From: Solenopsis invicta
Taxonomy: Eukaryota; Arthropoda; Insecta; Hymenoptera; Formicidae
Reading direction: 5' to 3'
DNA length: 64,000 bases
Assembly: GCF_016802725.1 (NCBI RefSeq)
Contig: NC_052679.1
Location: 744,001-808,000, forward strand
In this document: positions 43,901-50,600 of the stretch, piece after piece
Numbering within the stretch: position 1 is the stretch's first letter
How the letters are laid out: the number at the start of each line of letters is the position of its first letter
Translations under genes and position numbers: made by a program
The notes under the pieces: model-generated
Database searches by the model: none
The model's input: only the letters and a program-made list of their open reading frames with translations
What the model was told of the DNA's origin: nothing

Positions 43901-46900
43901 TTTTTTTCGTCGACGTGACTCAACACGTTACGGCATAATAAACGCCTGAAAACGCTTTCAACTTTTAGTCAATTTCGGCAAGCAATCGCACTTTGGGGTT
44001 AATTAATTCGACTCTGAACTTATTACAAAGTGACGAGAAAGGTGATAACGCAAATGTTATTCCAGGTCTCTTTATCGCGTTTGTATTAATAATATACAGA
44101 ATAAATAATATACAGAACAAATATGTGCGTGAAGAGATTGAAACCTGTTCACTATCCTCGCGTGACGCTAAATATTTGTGCGGCCGCGTGTTCCGACAAG
44201 TTAATATTTCACATCGATAATACCCTGTCCGAAAACGGGATAAACGTTCAAGTAAGCATTACCACGTGCGTACTTTGCATTCAGCAAGCCTGGCACGATT
44301 TACTTCATTCTCGAGATCAAAGCGCGATGATGTCGGCAATGGCGTATAATATTAAATGTATACGGCTCGATAATCGAATACACATACGCATTATTGATGC
44401 AGGCGCAAACCCACGCAGAGTCACTTGTTTAACAAAGTTTGCTCTTGCAACGAGGTGTACTTCGCGGTATCCCTCAGCGCACGCAACTTTTTATTATACT
44501 GGGTCATCCGGTCGCGCGAGGTAACAAATTGGTTATTAAAGTGCAAAGGCAAGTAAGTCGTGACAAATGGACTGTCAGAGATCTTGTACATACCTTGGTC
44601 TATATCTGACACAGTTTCGTCTAACTAGAAATGTCAGCACGGTGCAAAAACAGAAATGTCATTTCGTTTATATTGCAGATTTTTAAAGGAAATGTGCATA
44701 TCTGTTATAACCGTCGGAAGCACATTGTTTTCAAGTTAACTTTTAGTAAATGACGTATAAAATTCGATTTAACCATCGTGCTATCATGACGACTGTCTGG
44801 GATGCTCTGCTATCTGGGATTCTCGTTCCCACGTACGGTAAAACAAAGAACTAGGAAATAACGCAAATCTATGAAATAATAGTAAAATTTATAGAGCTGA
44901 TATAATTCTATATATATTTCTATCTGATATAATAATTATTTTTTGTACTGTGTCCATTTCAGCAAGCGATTAAATAACATAACAGTGTTATCTAATTAGA
45001 AACTGTCAGAGTGGAATAAAACAGAAATGTCGTTTTCATTTAATGTTTAATTTAATTGTAGATACTGTAGGAAATGTACGTATCTATTAAATTTTAAGTA
45101 TTGTAAGCAAAAGCGAAAACCAAGAAATAAATTTTATGAAATTAGTATGAAACAATAGAGGGCTGAAAATATTTTTGTCTATTATAGTAATTATTTTTTG
45201 AACAATATAAGCAAGCGACTGAATAATATGACACAGTTTTATCAAATTAGGTACTACCAACGGAGCGAAACAAAAGAATGTCGTTTTCGTTTAATGTATG
45301 CTTCACATTTCTGCAAGAATTGTGCACATCTTTTAACTTTTAAGTATCAAAAATAAAAACTAAGAAATAGTACAAATTTTATGAAGTAAGGGTAAATCTT
45401 ATGAGAGTGACATATTCCTATTATTTTTATGCGTAGGGTAACTTCGTTATTTACACCGCAGAAGTAAAAAAAAATAGGAGTGGAAATAGCTCGCTTGCAA
45501 CATTCTGCTATATGTCTTTATTTTATATTAATATTTATTATGTTATCATTTCAATTTTTTACTATTAATAAAATTATTGTGAGTTTAATCAATTTGTCAA
45601 TGCTATAAGTGATACAGCGATGTATTAAAATATACGTAAAGTGATTTCTCTCTCTCTGCTGGGAGTGTAAAAGATTTAGTGATTTTTTCTTAATGCATAA
45701 GTGTAGAGAGACAATAAAAGATAGAATATACACAAAAATACAAGTGCTTAGCTTTTGTATTCCTTGTTTAATTTGATTATCCCACTCGTGAGTGGCCATA
45801 AATCTCACTCCTTTTGATATATAGCGAAAATGCAAGGGTTTTTAAAAGTTTTTTTTTAAATATGGGAAAATAAATATTTCATATTTCTAATTCTTTAATA
45901 GTAGTAGATAGTATGAAATGTTTATTGGTACAATGCTTTTTCCTTAAACACAGTAAATAGTACTTGATAAGTTAAGTTTCCACTAGGTGTGGCGTATGTA
46001 CCGAAGTTACGAACAAGCAACTGAATAATATAAGAGTTCTATCAAACTTAAAAATTTTCAATGGTGCACAAAACAAAAATGTTGTTTTTATTTAGCGTAT
46101 ATTCCAGATTTCTGCAATATACGCATCTATTAAATTTTAAATATCATAAACAAAAAAACTTAATGCAAATTTTAAAAAGTAAGTATAGAATTTATGAGGC
46201 AGATACCCATCTATTATAATAATTATTTTTTGAACAATATTAGTAAGCGACTGAATAATGTGACACAATTTTATTAAGCTGGAAACTGTCAACAGGACGC
46301 AAAATAGAAATGTTGTTTTCGTGTTTTCGTTTAGTGTATGTTTCACATTTTTTCTGGAAATGTGCACATCTATTACATTTTAAGTATCGAAAACGAAAGT
46401 TGAGAAATAATGCAAATTTAATGAAGTAAGAATAAAATTTGACTGATATATTTCCGTCTATTATAATAATCTTTTCTTATATAATATGAGCAAGCGACTG
46501 AATAATATGGCATAATTTTATCAAAATAGAAACTGTCACCGAGGCGCAAAACAGGAATGTCGTTTTCGTTTAGTGTACGTTCCATATTTTTATAGGAAAT
46601 TTACATATTTATTAAATTTTATGTATTCCAACCGAAAACAGAAACTATAATAAGAAGTAATACAAATTCTATAAAATACAAATATGTATAACTTTATAAG
46701 ATTTATATGTTCGTGTCTTACAATAATTATTTTCTACAATTTGAGCAAGCGATCGAGCAACGTGACATAATTTTGTGCAACTAGAATCTGTTAGCGGGGC
46801 GTAAAACTGGAATATTGTTTTCATTTAGTATGCTCCAGATTTCTGTAGGAAATATGAACATCTATTAAATGTTAAGTGTACTGTTAGAGAAAGCGAGAAT

Positions 46901-48373
46901 TCTAAGAAGTAATGCAAATTTTATGAATTCTATAACAAGAATAGAACTTTATGGGGCTGATATATTCCCATCTATTACAATAATTATTTTCTGTATGGCT
47001 CGTGCAAACGACTGAACAACCTGGCACAAAGGACGATGTCCCCTTATCATTAATCACGGTACGATCGATATCCTAAGAAGCCCATAGAGGCGTTTAGAAA
47101 AAGCACTGACATAGAAAAATGTTGACACGAAATCTCCGACCTGTCGCTGCGTTCTTACGAAAACGTTTGTCAAACGATTTGCGTGTAACGTTTATTAATT
47201 GAATCTCCGCTTGCGCATGAGGTGTGCCTGCGGTAAGGGCGAAAATCCTAATAAGGGTTCACGGTGAAGGCTATCATTAGTGCCAGAGTAATCACTTGGA
47301 AATGTCCGGTTCAAAAGCGTACCTGCCCTTCGCATTTTCACCCGAATAATTCGCGAACTCAGTCCGCCGTGCCGTATCTAATTTTTGCGCGTCCATAGCT
47401 GGAAATATGTAGCTGTTCGTTAACGGCGCGATAATTTTTGCGTGAAAATTATACGTGTGTTACAAATAGATAATAACGTCGGCAACTGCGTTCGCCATTT
47501 GCCACCGAGAGATTTTTAATGATTTTTACCGTCTGTTCTATCGACTATTCAAACACGCTATAAAAACGCTCGGTATAAATATTAGACTTACAAGTCGGTA
47601 AATGCAGGTGTTATACAACTTTTTACTGAAAGATTAAATAGAAGTCCGCGGTTGTAGACGTCGCGTCGCGCTCGCTATCGAATCGTGCTCTCGTTCAACG
47701 GAAACAAAGCCACGTGGCGTGGAAACGCGGTATGCCGTCACTTCCGACAGGCAAACTTTGTGTGGAATGGATTAAACACATTTTATCGAATGAAGGAGTG
47801 TACGTCGTCGTTGCGGCGCGTATTGAACGACCGTGCGATCGATGCGCGTTTAGCGTGTAGACAGAGGGAACGCGCGGAGAGAAAGCGATAGGTGGCTAAG
47901 GAGAAAGAGAGAGAGAGAGAGGCAGCGAACCTACGCCGGAGGCTGCGGTTGCAAGAATCGCCAAAATAACGCGACGGGTCAGTCGGAAAAATCGGAGGAA
48001 CTCGTCTTTCGGTCCCGCGCGATCCTCGCGCCAGCTCGCCTGGAAGACCCACTTTTTGAAAAGTTGCGTCGGAAAGGGGCACGACGATCGGTCGTCGCGT
48101 CCGCGCCGGACGATTTAACTTGACGTTTACGAGCGGCGAACACGGAAATATCGCGCCCGGGAATTTATGATGCTCGCGATAATCAGGGACACGCGACGTA
48201 ATCCGTCGTTGACGCGATTTCCCACGCACTTGCACTACGACGATGCAAATAAAGCAGACGGCGCGCGGCGTGGCGCGTACAATGGGCTAAGAGGGTTATT
48301 GCTACTTACAGTACGTGTCGGTGGTGAGACGATCGATGGTATCCTGCTTGAGCTTGCTGTTTTTCTTGCCCAT
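392..48373 (-). CDS. Frq: Frequenin / neuronal calcium sensor 1 (NCS-1), 5' part, five coding exons
   Basis: Calcium-binding switch protein of the NCS family; in flies and vertebrates it acts at presynaptic membranes on neurotransmitter release, Ca2+ channels, phosphatidylinositol 4-kinase and Ric8 (family knowledge). Joining 48310-48373, 2825-2849, 1475-1523, 1130-1219 and 392-470 on the minus strand gives 307 nt, 102 codons plus one base, with no stop. Visible features: MGKKNS start fitting the N-myristoylation rule (Gly2, Ser6); the family's disabled EF1 with Cys38-Pro39 in KDCPDG; linker [15 protein letters not shown]; canonical EF2 loop at residues 73-84 (D73, N75, D77, E84); then [14 protein letters not shown]. 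Every intron is GT-AG and phases match. The remaining roughly 85 residues (EF3, EF4, C-terminal hydrophobic tail) must lie left of the window: nothing in 1-391 encodes them. Identity is certain; whether this insect has one or two paralogues cannot be told. Confidence 0.97.
471..1129. other. Frequenin intron between exons 4 and 5 (659 bp)
   Basis: GT-AG intron on the minus strand. It is moderately GC-rich, and short open frames overlap on both strands; none resembles a known protein. The other short introns are 1220-1474 (255 bp) and 1524-2824 (1301 bp). Confidence 0.85.
1130..1219 (-). CDS. Frq: Frequenin coding exon 4
   Basis: Encodes residues 47-76, from [15 protein letters not shown] to VFRVFDENA, in 90 nt with phase-0 boundaries (acceptor TTTCAG|GGC, donor GCC|GTGAGT). 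It supplies the exiting helix of EF1, the linker, the entering helix of EF2 and the first four loop positions. Residue 76 is Ala, while the orthologues I remember have Asn or Lys; loop position 4 is not a calcium ligand. Confidence 0.97.
1475..1523 (-). CDS. Frq: Frequenin coding exon 3
   Basis: Encodes the last base of Trp30 and residues 31-46 ([16 protein letters not shown]). It contains the Cys38-Pro39 pair that makes EF-hand 1 unable to bind calcium throughout the NCS family. The acceptor is ATGTAG|G and the donor CAG|GTATGC; the exon ends in phase 0. Confidence 0.97.
1889..2110 (+). repeat. Interspersed repeat family 2, copy 1
   Basis: Starts AATTTTGCTGAAATACAGAT and runs through a segment ending near TTATCATGCTTGGG, then through CTGCAGTAAAATTGTTCT near 2110. 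The same ordered blocks recur in the same orientation at 55547-56206. It lies in the intron between exons 2 and 3. No terminal repeats or intact coding were recognised. Confidence 0.6.
2825..2849 (-). CDS. Frq: Frequenin coding exon 2 (25-nt microexon)
   Basis: Encodes the last two bases of Phe22, residues 23-29 (TEKEIRQ) and the first two bases of Trp30. The acceptor is a strong pyrimidine tract ending TTTCAG and the donor is TG|GTAAGT. Length 25 nt fits exactly between a phase-1 and a phase-2 junction, and the peptide matches the [10 protein letters not shown] motif of frequenins. An exon finder with a minimum exon length would miss it; skipping it would shift the frame. Confidence 0.95.
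2890..3420. other. GC-rich block next to the microexon, no gene recognised
   Basis: A 165-codon plus-strand open frame (2905-3402) crosses this block. It has Arg/Pro-rich low-information translation and no domain. A GGTTCGAATC at about 3169 resembles a tRNA B box, but no cloverleaf can be built around it. Probably stop-poor only because of composition. Confidence 0.5.
3550..5050. repeat. Degenerate dispersed repeat family 1, copy at 3.5-5.0 kb
   Basis: Blocks such as AATATCAGCTAAAAGTTATT (3602), CACAAATATTTATTAGA (3850), the ATGCAAATCAAAATTCGAA segment (3946) and ACGTATTATAATAATAGAAC near 4955 recur in order at 15.3-16.3 kb, 20.86-20.96 kb and 29.9-31.5 kb. It has no coding potential and looks like an old non-autonomous element. 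Confidence 0.55.
4599..4646. repeat. Perfect hairpin, 22-bp arms, 4-nt loop
   Basis: Arms 4599-4620 and 4625-4646 are exact reverse complements around the loop TTTC; the core is CATCTTGTTTGCATGATAT. Lies inside the degenerate repeat of 3.5-5.0 kb. May be the centre of a palindromic element. Confidence 0.85.
5060..6900. other. GC-rich intron block, no gene recognised
   Basis: Several overlapping open frames of 60-124 codons on both strands lack recognisable domains, and the minus-strand one at 6344-6718 contains an Arg-Glu run that is just the CT microsatellite translated. No splice-bounded exon matched a known protein. Confidence 0.6.
6521..6554. repeat. (CT)17 microsatellite
   Basis: Uninterrupted CT dinucleotides, 34 nt. 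On the frequenin-sense strand this is a GA repeat. Confidence 0.97.
6900..8940. other. AT-rich intron stretch with a possible old repeat at 8.1-8.6 kb
   Basis: Mostly AT-rich with nothing recognised. At 8150-8310 the minus strand reads GTCAGATTCGTTTTCAG, which resembles GTCAGATTCGTATTTAG on the plus strand at 2241. These may be opposite-orientation copies of one degenerate family. The 68-codon frame at 8103-8309 lies in this segment and is not a recognised protein. Confidence 0.4.
8947..8987. repeat. (TC)20 microsatellite
   Basis: Pure TC run of about 41 nt, continued imperfectly to about 9004. It marks the boundary between AT-rich and GC-rich sequence. Confidence 0.97.
9005..9960. other. 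GC-rich intron block, no gene recognised
   Basis: Moderately GC-rich, CpG-containing sequence. Open frames at 9297-9596 (minus) and 9318-9518 (plus) overlap each other and have no domain. Confidence 0.5.
9960..11030. other. AT-rich intron stretch, nothing recognised
   Basis: No open frame of note, no repeat copy that I could place, and no strong hairpin. Confidence 0.5.
11030..12310. other. GC-rich, CpG-rich intron block
   Basis: CpG-dense block with overlapping frames on both strands (11703-12011 plus, 11856-12140 minus). Neither has a recognisable domain. It could be regulatory; the sequence alone does not show it. Confidence 0.45.
12310..13600. other. AT-rich intron stretch, nothing recognised
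   Basis: Low-complexity AT-rich sequence, with no feature that I can support. Confidence 0.5.
13600..14920. other. GC-rich intron block with GA microsatellite
   Basis: Contains an imperfect GA run at 13981-14027 and a short GATGAC repeat near 14846. Six or more frames of 60-134 codons overlap on both strands; the Arg-Glu tracts in the plus-strand frames come from the GA run. No gene supported. Confidence 0.55.
14920..15290. other. AT-rich intron stretch, nothing recognised
   Basis: A 75-codon frame at 14918-15145 has no family resemblance; the rest is AT-rich. Confidence 0.4.
15290..16280. repeat. Degenerate dispersed repeat family 1, copy at 15.3-16.3 kb
   Basis: Shares ordered blocks with the 3.5-5.0 kb and 29.9-31.5 kb copies: CACAAATATTTATTAG near 16011, TTGTAATGCTAGCC near 16055 and ACGTAATAAGAACAATCTG near 16189. 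Non-coding and heavily diverged. Confidence 0.5.
16290..18680. other. Intron stretch, GC-rich to 17.2 kb then AT-rich, nothing recognised
   Basis: At 16614-16891 three short frames overlap on both strands in CpG-rich sequence and look like one stop-poor patch. The remainder to 18680 is AT-rich without structure that I can name. Confidence 0.45.
18680..20860. other. Mixed-composition intron stretch, no gene recognised
   Basis: GC-rich patches at 18.7-19.1, 19.5-20.1 and 20.3-20.8 kb. The 112-codon minus-strand frame at 20311-20649 contains Leu-rich stretches but no identifiable domain and no matched splice context. Confidence 0.45.
20860..20960. repeat. Fragment of dispersed repeat family 1
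   Basis: The segment from GTTGCCACATGCGTAC to ATGCAAATCAAAATTCGAA matches 3892-3964 in the same orientation, with a GCATTTGATGCTATTTTGG-like block between. Confidence 0.7.
21259..21296. repeat. (AT)n microsatellite preceded by a TG run
   Basis: About 19 AT units directly after GTATGTGTGTGT. Confidence 0.95.
21590..23735. other. Mixed GC-rich intron stretch, no gene recognised
   Basis: Frames of 64-132 codons overlap on both strands (for example 23298-23696 minus with 23342-23602 minus in a second frame). None carries a recognised domain. Confidence 0.45.
23736..24640. mobile_element. Candidate degraded hAT-like non-autonomous element
   Basis: An AT-rich centre is flanked by segments full of GTAACG/CGTTAC motifs: AAGTAACGCGTTACGG near 23829 on the left, AAGTAACGATCGTTACC near 24555 on the right. 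Such subterminal motif clusters are typical of one widespread group of hAT elements (family knowledge). I could not define terminal inverted repeats or an 8-bp target duplication; CCAACACT at 24413 could be a degraded internal or terminal edge. No transposase frame. Confidence 0.35.
24640..25930. other. Intron stretch: AT-rich, then GC-rich block at 25.03-25.93 kb
   Basis: The GC-rich part carries a 122-codon plus-strand frame (25051-25419) that ends in a translated GA run (25369-25400). Its translation resembles no family that I know, and it lies antisense to frequenin. Nothing else is seen. Confidence 0.45.
26065..26122 (-). other. Pre-miRNA-like hairpin in the frequenin intron
   Basis: Arms 26065-26088 and 26099-26122 are 24-nt reverse complements with one mismatch and a 10-nt loop. 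The one mismatch is C-A on the plus strand but a permitted G-U pair when transcribed on the minus strand, the frequenin sense. Arm core: ATCGCGAT beside AGATTTTTC. Size suits a microRNA precursor, but I recognise no known miRNA and it may instead be a remnant of a palindromic transposon. Confidence 0.5.
26930..27600. repeat. Interspersed repeat family 3, copy 1
   Basis: Ordered blocks shared with 57.6-59.35 kb in the same orientation: TTTTTACTTAATATGAG near 26970, GGCAGTTTTATTTCGAT near 27199, AAATTTGATACTTTCAAAG near 27314, and AATAATTTAAGTAGTACAC near 27537. The 57.6 kb copy has about 1.1 kb more in the middle. No coding. Confidence 0.6.
27600..28640. other. AT-rich intron stretch, nothing recognised
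   Basis: No open frame or repeat copy that I can support. Confidence 0.5.
28640..29885. other. GC-rich intron block with a 183-codon minus-strand open frame
   Basis: Contains a GAC repeat and frames on both strands. The longest, 29319-29870 minus, starts MELHGKS and runs 183 codons in the same direction as frequenin. It has mixed composition rather than simple repeats, but no signal peptide, domain or neighbour that suggests a function. A chance frame is more likely than a nested gene. Confidence 0.35.
28929..28970. repeat. (GAC)n trinucleotide microsatellite
   Basis: About 13 near-perfect GAC units; translates as poly-Asp on the plus strand and poly-Val on the minus strand in the short frames here. 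Confidence 0.95.
29886..31530. repeat. Diverged tandem array, unit about 725 bp, related to family 1
   Basis: The block TATCTCGCCAGACGTGGGG followed by GAATATCAG recurs at 29989, 30702 and 31442 (spacing about 713 and 740 bp), with a partial fourth copy of its first 60 bp at 29886. Between these, each unit repeats TTTTGATCACGAA..., AAAAAGTGCAAG... and AATATTTATTAGAGTTTTAT. Units are clearly diverged, so the duplication is old. Confidence 0.8.
31640..32430 (+). repeat. Tandem array, unit about 150 bp, direct copies
   Basis: GATAAACTGAAAAC-type motifs at 31908, 32073, 32222 and 32374 (spacing 165, 149, 152 bp), each followed by TTTTGTTTGCATATTT-, TCGATTTTTTGTTTGC- and AAAGTTATTAACAA-like blocks. 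Two more degenerate copies lie to the left. Confidence 0.8.
32540..32830 (-). repeat. Inverted copies of the 150-bp unit
   Basis: CGTTTGGAAATGTGCAAAG (32567) and CAGCTTATCTATTGAG (32617) are the reverse complement of the direct unit, followed by a second inverted unit with GAGAATATGCAAACGAAAGC (32661) and a partial third near 32760. Together with 31640-32430 this makes a large imperfect palindrome centred near 32.45 kb. Confidence 0.75.
32880..34300. other. GC-rich block to 33.56 kb, then AT-rich, no gene recognised
   Basis: Contains a small exact inverted repeat AACTTCAC/GTGAAGTT with a GCGA loop near 32890. Short minus-strand frames at 33022-33274 are Leu/Arg-rich without a domain. Confidence 0.45.
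34300..37870. repeat. Diverged tandem array, six units of about 480 bp, interrupted once
   Basis: The block TCTATTGTCTTGATATATGA/AGCTTCC recurs at about 34490, 34970, 35455, 36695, 37180 (degenerate) and 37610, and the block ATTCTTAAAAATATTTTATGG at the head of each unit. Spacing is 480-490 bp except between units 3 and 4, where about 750 bp of unrelated sequence (35.74-36.49 kb) intervenes. Open frames here are fragments within units and not genes. Confidence 0.88.
37870..38850. other. Intron stretch carrying a foldback element
   Basis: Apart from the foldback at 38167-38315 I see no feature in this mostly AT-rich stretch. Confidence 0.4.
38167..38315. mobile_element. 149-bp foldback (MITE-like) element
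   Basis: Outer arms 38167-38199 and 38283-38315 are 33-nt reverse complements at 27 of 33 positions (shared CAACCTTA and TTTAA.AGGC), and the inner segments TGTAAGGAATCGACC and its partner ATCAATTTCTTATA also pair. Almost the whole element can fold into one stem. No coding. No clear target duplication. Confidence 0.6.
38850..39880. other. GC-rich intron block, no gene recognised
   Basis: Includes a (CCG)n run at 39497-39519 that translates as poly-Arg in the 91-codon plus-strand frame 39361-39636. No domain in either strand. Confidence 0.5.
39880..42510. other. AT-rich intron, then GC-richer from 41.47 kb, nothing recognised
   Basis: No open frame of over 60 codons occurs here and I could not assign any repeat. 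Short GATATAAGATATT-type duplications occur at 42343-42390. Confidence 0.5.
42513..43412. mobile_element. Candidate piggyBac-like non-autonomous element
   Basis: The left end reads TTAA followed by CCTTAAAGTGC; the right end, reverse complemented, reads CTCTTAAAATGC, next to TAAT. Near both ends a GAATTTTCACCCAGG / AATTTTTCACCCAGA block is present. TTAA targeting and CC-starting ends are piggyBac family traits. The right target site is imperfect and no transposase is seen; the 89-codon frame 42903-43172 is not transposase-like. Confidence 0.35.
43413..44590. other. Intron stretch with GC-rich patch at 43.64-44.58 kb
   Basis: Overlapping frames (43640-43918 plus, 43708-43926 minus, 44123-44524 plus) in CpG-rich sequence, none recognisable as a protein. 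Confidence 0.4.
44590..47030. repeat. Diverged tandem array, unit about 245 bp, interrupted once
   Basis: The motif GAGCAAGCGACTGAATAATA recurs at about 44961, 45211, 46011, 46242, 46488, 46743 and, degenerate, 47003, each followed by a GAAACTGTC...GCAAAACAGAAATGTCGTTT-type block and CATCTATTAAATTTTAAGTA. A head copy without the first motif starts near 44590. Spacing is 231-260 bp except for about 570 bp of unrelated sequence at 45.43-46.0 kb. Confidence 0.85.
47030..48309. other. GC-rich 5' end of the frequenin first coding intron
   Basis: CpG-dense sequence immediately downstream of exon 1 in transcription order. The 150-codon minus-strand frame 47783-48235 and the GA run at 47899-47921 are noted, but the translation has no domain. 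First-intron proximal sequence often carries enhancers (general knowledge); nothing specific is seen here. Confidence 0.45.
48310..48373 (-). CDS. Frq: Frequenin coding exon 1
   Basis: Encodes residues 1-21 ([15 protein letters not shown], then LTTDTY) plus the first base of Phe22. The ATG at 48373-48371 lies in GAGGATGGG, a good initiation context, and encodes the myristoylated N-terminus expected of NCS proteins, so the start is secure. The donor reads T|GTAAGT immediately after the Tyr21 codon plus one base. The next exon begins TT, completing Phe. The exon sits in a GC-rich block. Confidence 0.97.
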
Positions 48374-48385
48374 CCTCGTAGCCTG
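48374..48385 (-). promoter_or_regulatory. Candidate 5' UTR splice acceptor upstream of the frequenin ATG
   Basis: On the minus strand, GCTTCGTCTCCAG lies 9 nt before the ATG, preceded by a branch-like TTAAAC. If used, 48374-48382 (GCTACGAGG) is the last stretch of 5' UTR and an upstream non-coding exon exists. The tract is only moderately pyrimidine-rich, so an unspliced leader is equally possible. Confidence 0.4.
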
Positions 48386-49900
48386 GAGACGAAGCGGGTT
48401 TAACGTGTGCAAGTTACACCGATCTCCTCTCGCCGAGAGGACTCGAGGACTCCGCTTCTACCGCTGGATCTCTTTCGTAGCGGATTCTCACCGTCCACCT
48501 CGCATCTCCCGATCTCGCTAAATTGCAGTCGACAGACCGAGGAACGGCGTTCGCGTTCCGACGGGCGCACCGGGATAAGAGACGACGCTTTCGCGCTGCT
48601 TCACGAAGACAGGATGGATTTGCTGGACGATAAATTTCTCGAGGCGCGAGACCTCTCTCGCGTCTACCCCGCCCAGAAGTTCCTTGACTTCTCCTGTTTC
48701 GTGGCGGCCGCGGAGGTACTCTCTATCGAATTCCACTCGATAAGTTTCCTCGCCCGTGCCGCAATTTCCTCCTCCTCCTCCCCCTCGTTGAGCCCTCGCC
48801 AAACCGGTACTCTTCGCCTCGACAAGTTCGCCGGTGAATTCAATCCGAAGGCGGTGAGTGTTTTGCAGAACGGCGGAAACTTTTTCTTCTCACCAGAGAA
48901 TAGCGCGTCCGAGTTTGCCGATAAATTTGCGTCGAGGGCACGGCGGTGCCGAATCGCGAGCGATACAGTTTGATTTAATTTGCTCGAGATGTGCGGACGG
49001 GCAGGATGGGAAGTGTACTTAATCGATTTAATTACGACACGGGCTACTCAGCATCACTCGCGTCGTCCTGCTAACGGGGTCGATTCTTTGATATGCCTCC
49101 CACGTAGACTTTTCTTTCGATGATATTGCTTTTTCTGCGGAGAAGACAGGAGGGAATTTTAATGAGGACGCGAGCTCTCCCGTGAATCAGTTTCGGGATC
49201 GCAGCTTCCCATTTTTCTTTCGCACTCGACGGGCGCAACTGTTCTGCAGCGTCAGCGCGGAAATTAGTATTAGAAATTAGAAACTTAAGCGCGTTCGAAC
49301 CGCGAATTATGGGCGGGTGTCGAGGTAAGCGGGGGACAATTTTCCGGCGCGATAAGCTTCGCGGGATCATTAATCGCATCGCTTGGTCTCTTCGGAAGTG
49401 AAGTTTTGAAGGGCGCCGACGAGCTTCAATTCGCGAAGATCGTATCGGGAAATTAAGACCAACTCGGAGAAGAGGCTGGAAAACGTTGCAGGAGTTCATC
49501 AAAGCGATTACGTAATAGAGAAATTTGTTCCCCAATTGAAGATTAAACGAATACCGATGACCCGTAACGGAGACGTATTTCCGTCTTTCGAGAGTTTAAT
49601 GCAAAATGAATGTCATACGCAAAGGTACAATGTTACTTCAGATGTCGAGCATATTAAAGTTTCAAAGGTCGTAAGACCGGACGACCGATACAAGCTACGT
49701 TCAGAACTTGCGTTAGCCAATCCCTTCTAGGCCATTATGTGCAGGGCTTTAAAGGCCAACGGCGTTACGGTATCTCCAACCTTATCCCGGGATTAAACGG
49801 AATTTCCACTAAATGTATTTCCTTAGCTCTCGCTGTCGCGATTCGCTTGTTCCGCTACGACGAACGCCTTTAATCCTATCGTTTTCCGGATGCCGTGAAA
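48386..49900. other. GC-rich block directly upstream of the frequenin ATG
   Basis: Either proximal promoter or 5' UTR intron. A 188-codon plus-strand frame (48407-48973) and a 154-codon minus-strand frame (49071-49535) occur, with no recognisable domain; both fit stop-poor composition. No TATA box or clear initiator was identified on the minus strand. Confidence 0.4.
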
Positions 49901-50600
49901 GAATATATATCAAGCCGTTTGTTACTCCGAAACGATAACTTTTATTACAATGTTTCTCTTTCTTCACTTTTTACCTCAGTTTATTATTACTACTAGGTTT
50001 TATAACTACTCACAAAAAACAAAATTATAAGAAAATATGAATCTGCAGTTTAATTAAAAAATTCAATTTTTTATTTAAAAAAAAACATATTAGTGAGATT
50101 GCCGTTCTTAAAACCAACAAAATTGTTGACATACGCTTTACAAAATTAGAAAATGTTCATAAATTTAGACATATAATATTAGGCATGAAGGTTTTTTGGT
50201 CGAAAAAAGCTTATCTTTTTTTACTTGTATTTGTCACTATCAGTTTTATTTATTATAAAAAATTTAATTTGATTTTTTTTAAATATCTGCAACATAGCGT
50301 GAAATTAAGTGAGTCTGATAGATTATCAAATTTACAATTACATTTGTATTTATTTGAATGTGCACGTCTTGATTTATTTAATTTTAACATTATTTATTAA
50401 TGCTGCTGAAGAAGACTGAGTAAGTAGAAACGTACGGTATATGATTAAGCGAAAATAAATTTTATCATCAAAAATAACACTTTGCTCGTTTGTGGCCTTT
50501 AATTTTTCTTTGATTATCTCTCTTAATATAGTAGAGCGGTAAAGAACGATCGAGGGAAATAATAAATTGTCGTTAAAAAAGAGTATTGAGGTAATCATTC
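49900..50600. other. AT-rich stretch, nothing recognised
   Basis: Short frames of 71 and 74 codons (50185-50400 plus, 50374-50598 minus) have no family resemblance. Confidence 0.45.

Larger units (their letters stand above)
2850..48309. other. Frequenin first coding intron, about 45.5 kb
   Basis: It is bounded on the minus strand by T|GTAAGT at exon 1 and TTTCAG|TT at the microexon. Phase 1 splits Phe22. It contains the arrays, dispersed repeats and GC-rich blocks listed separately. No nested gene was recognised on either strand. Confidence 0.9.

Noticed and set aside
48407..48973. 188-codon plus-strand frame beside frequenin exon 1
   Set aside because: Ser/Arg-rich translation with no domain, antisense to the leader region; composition explains it.
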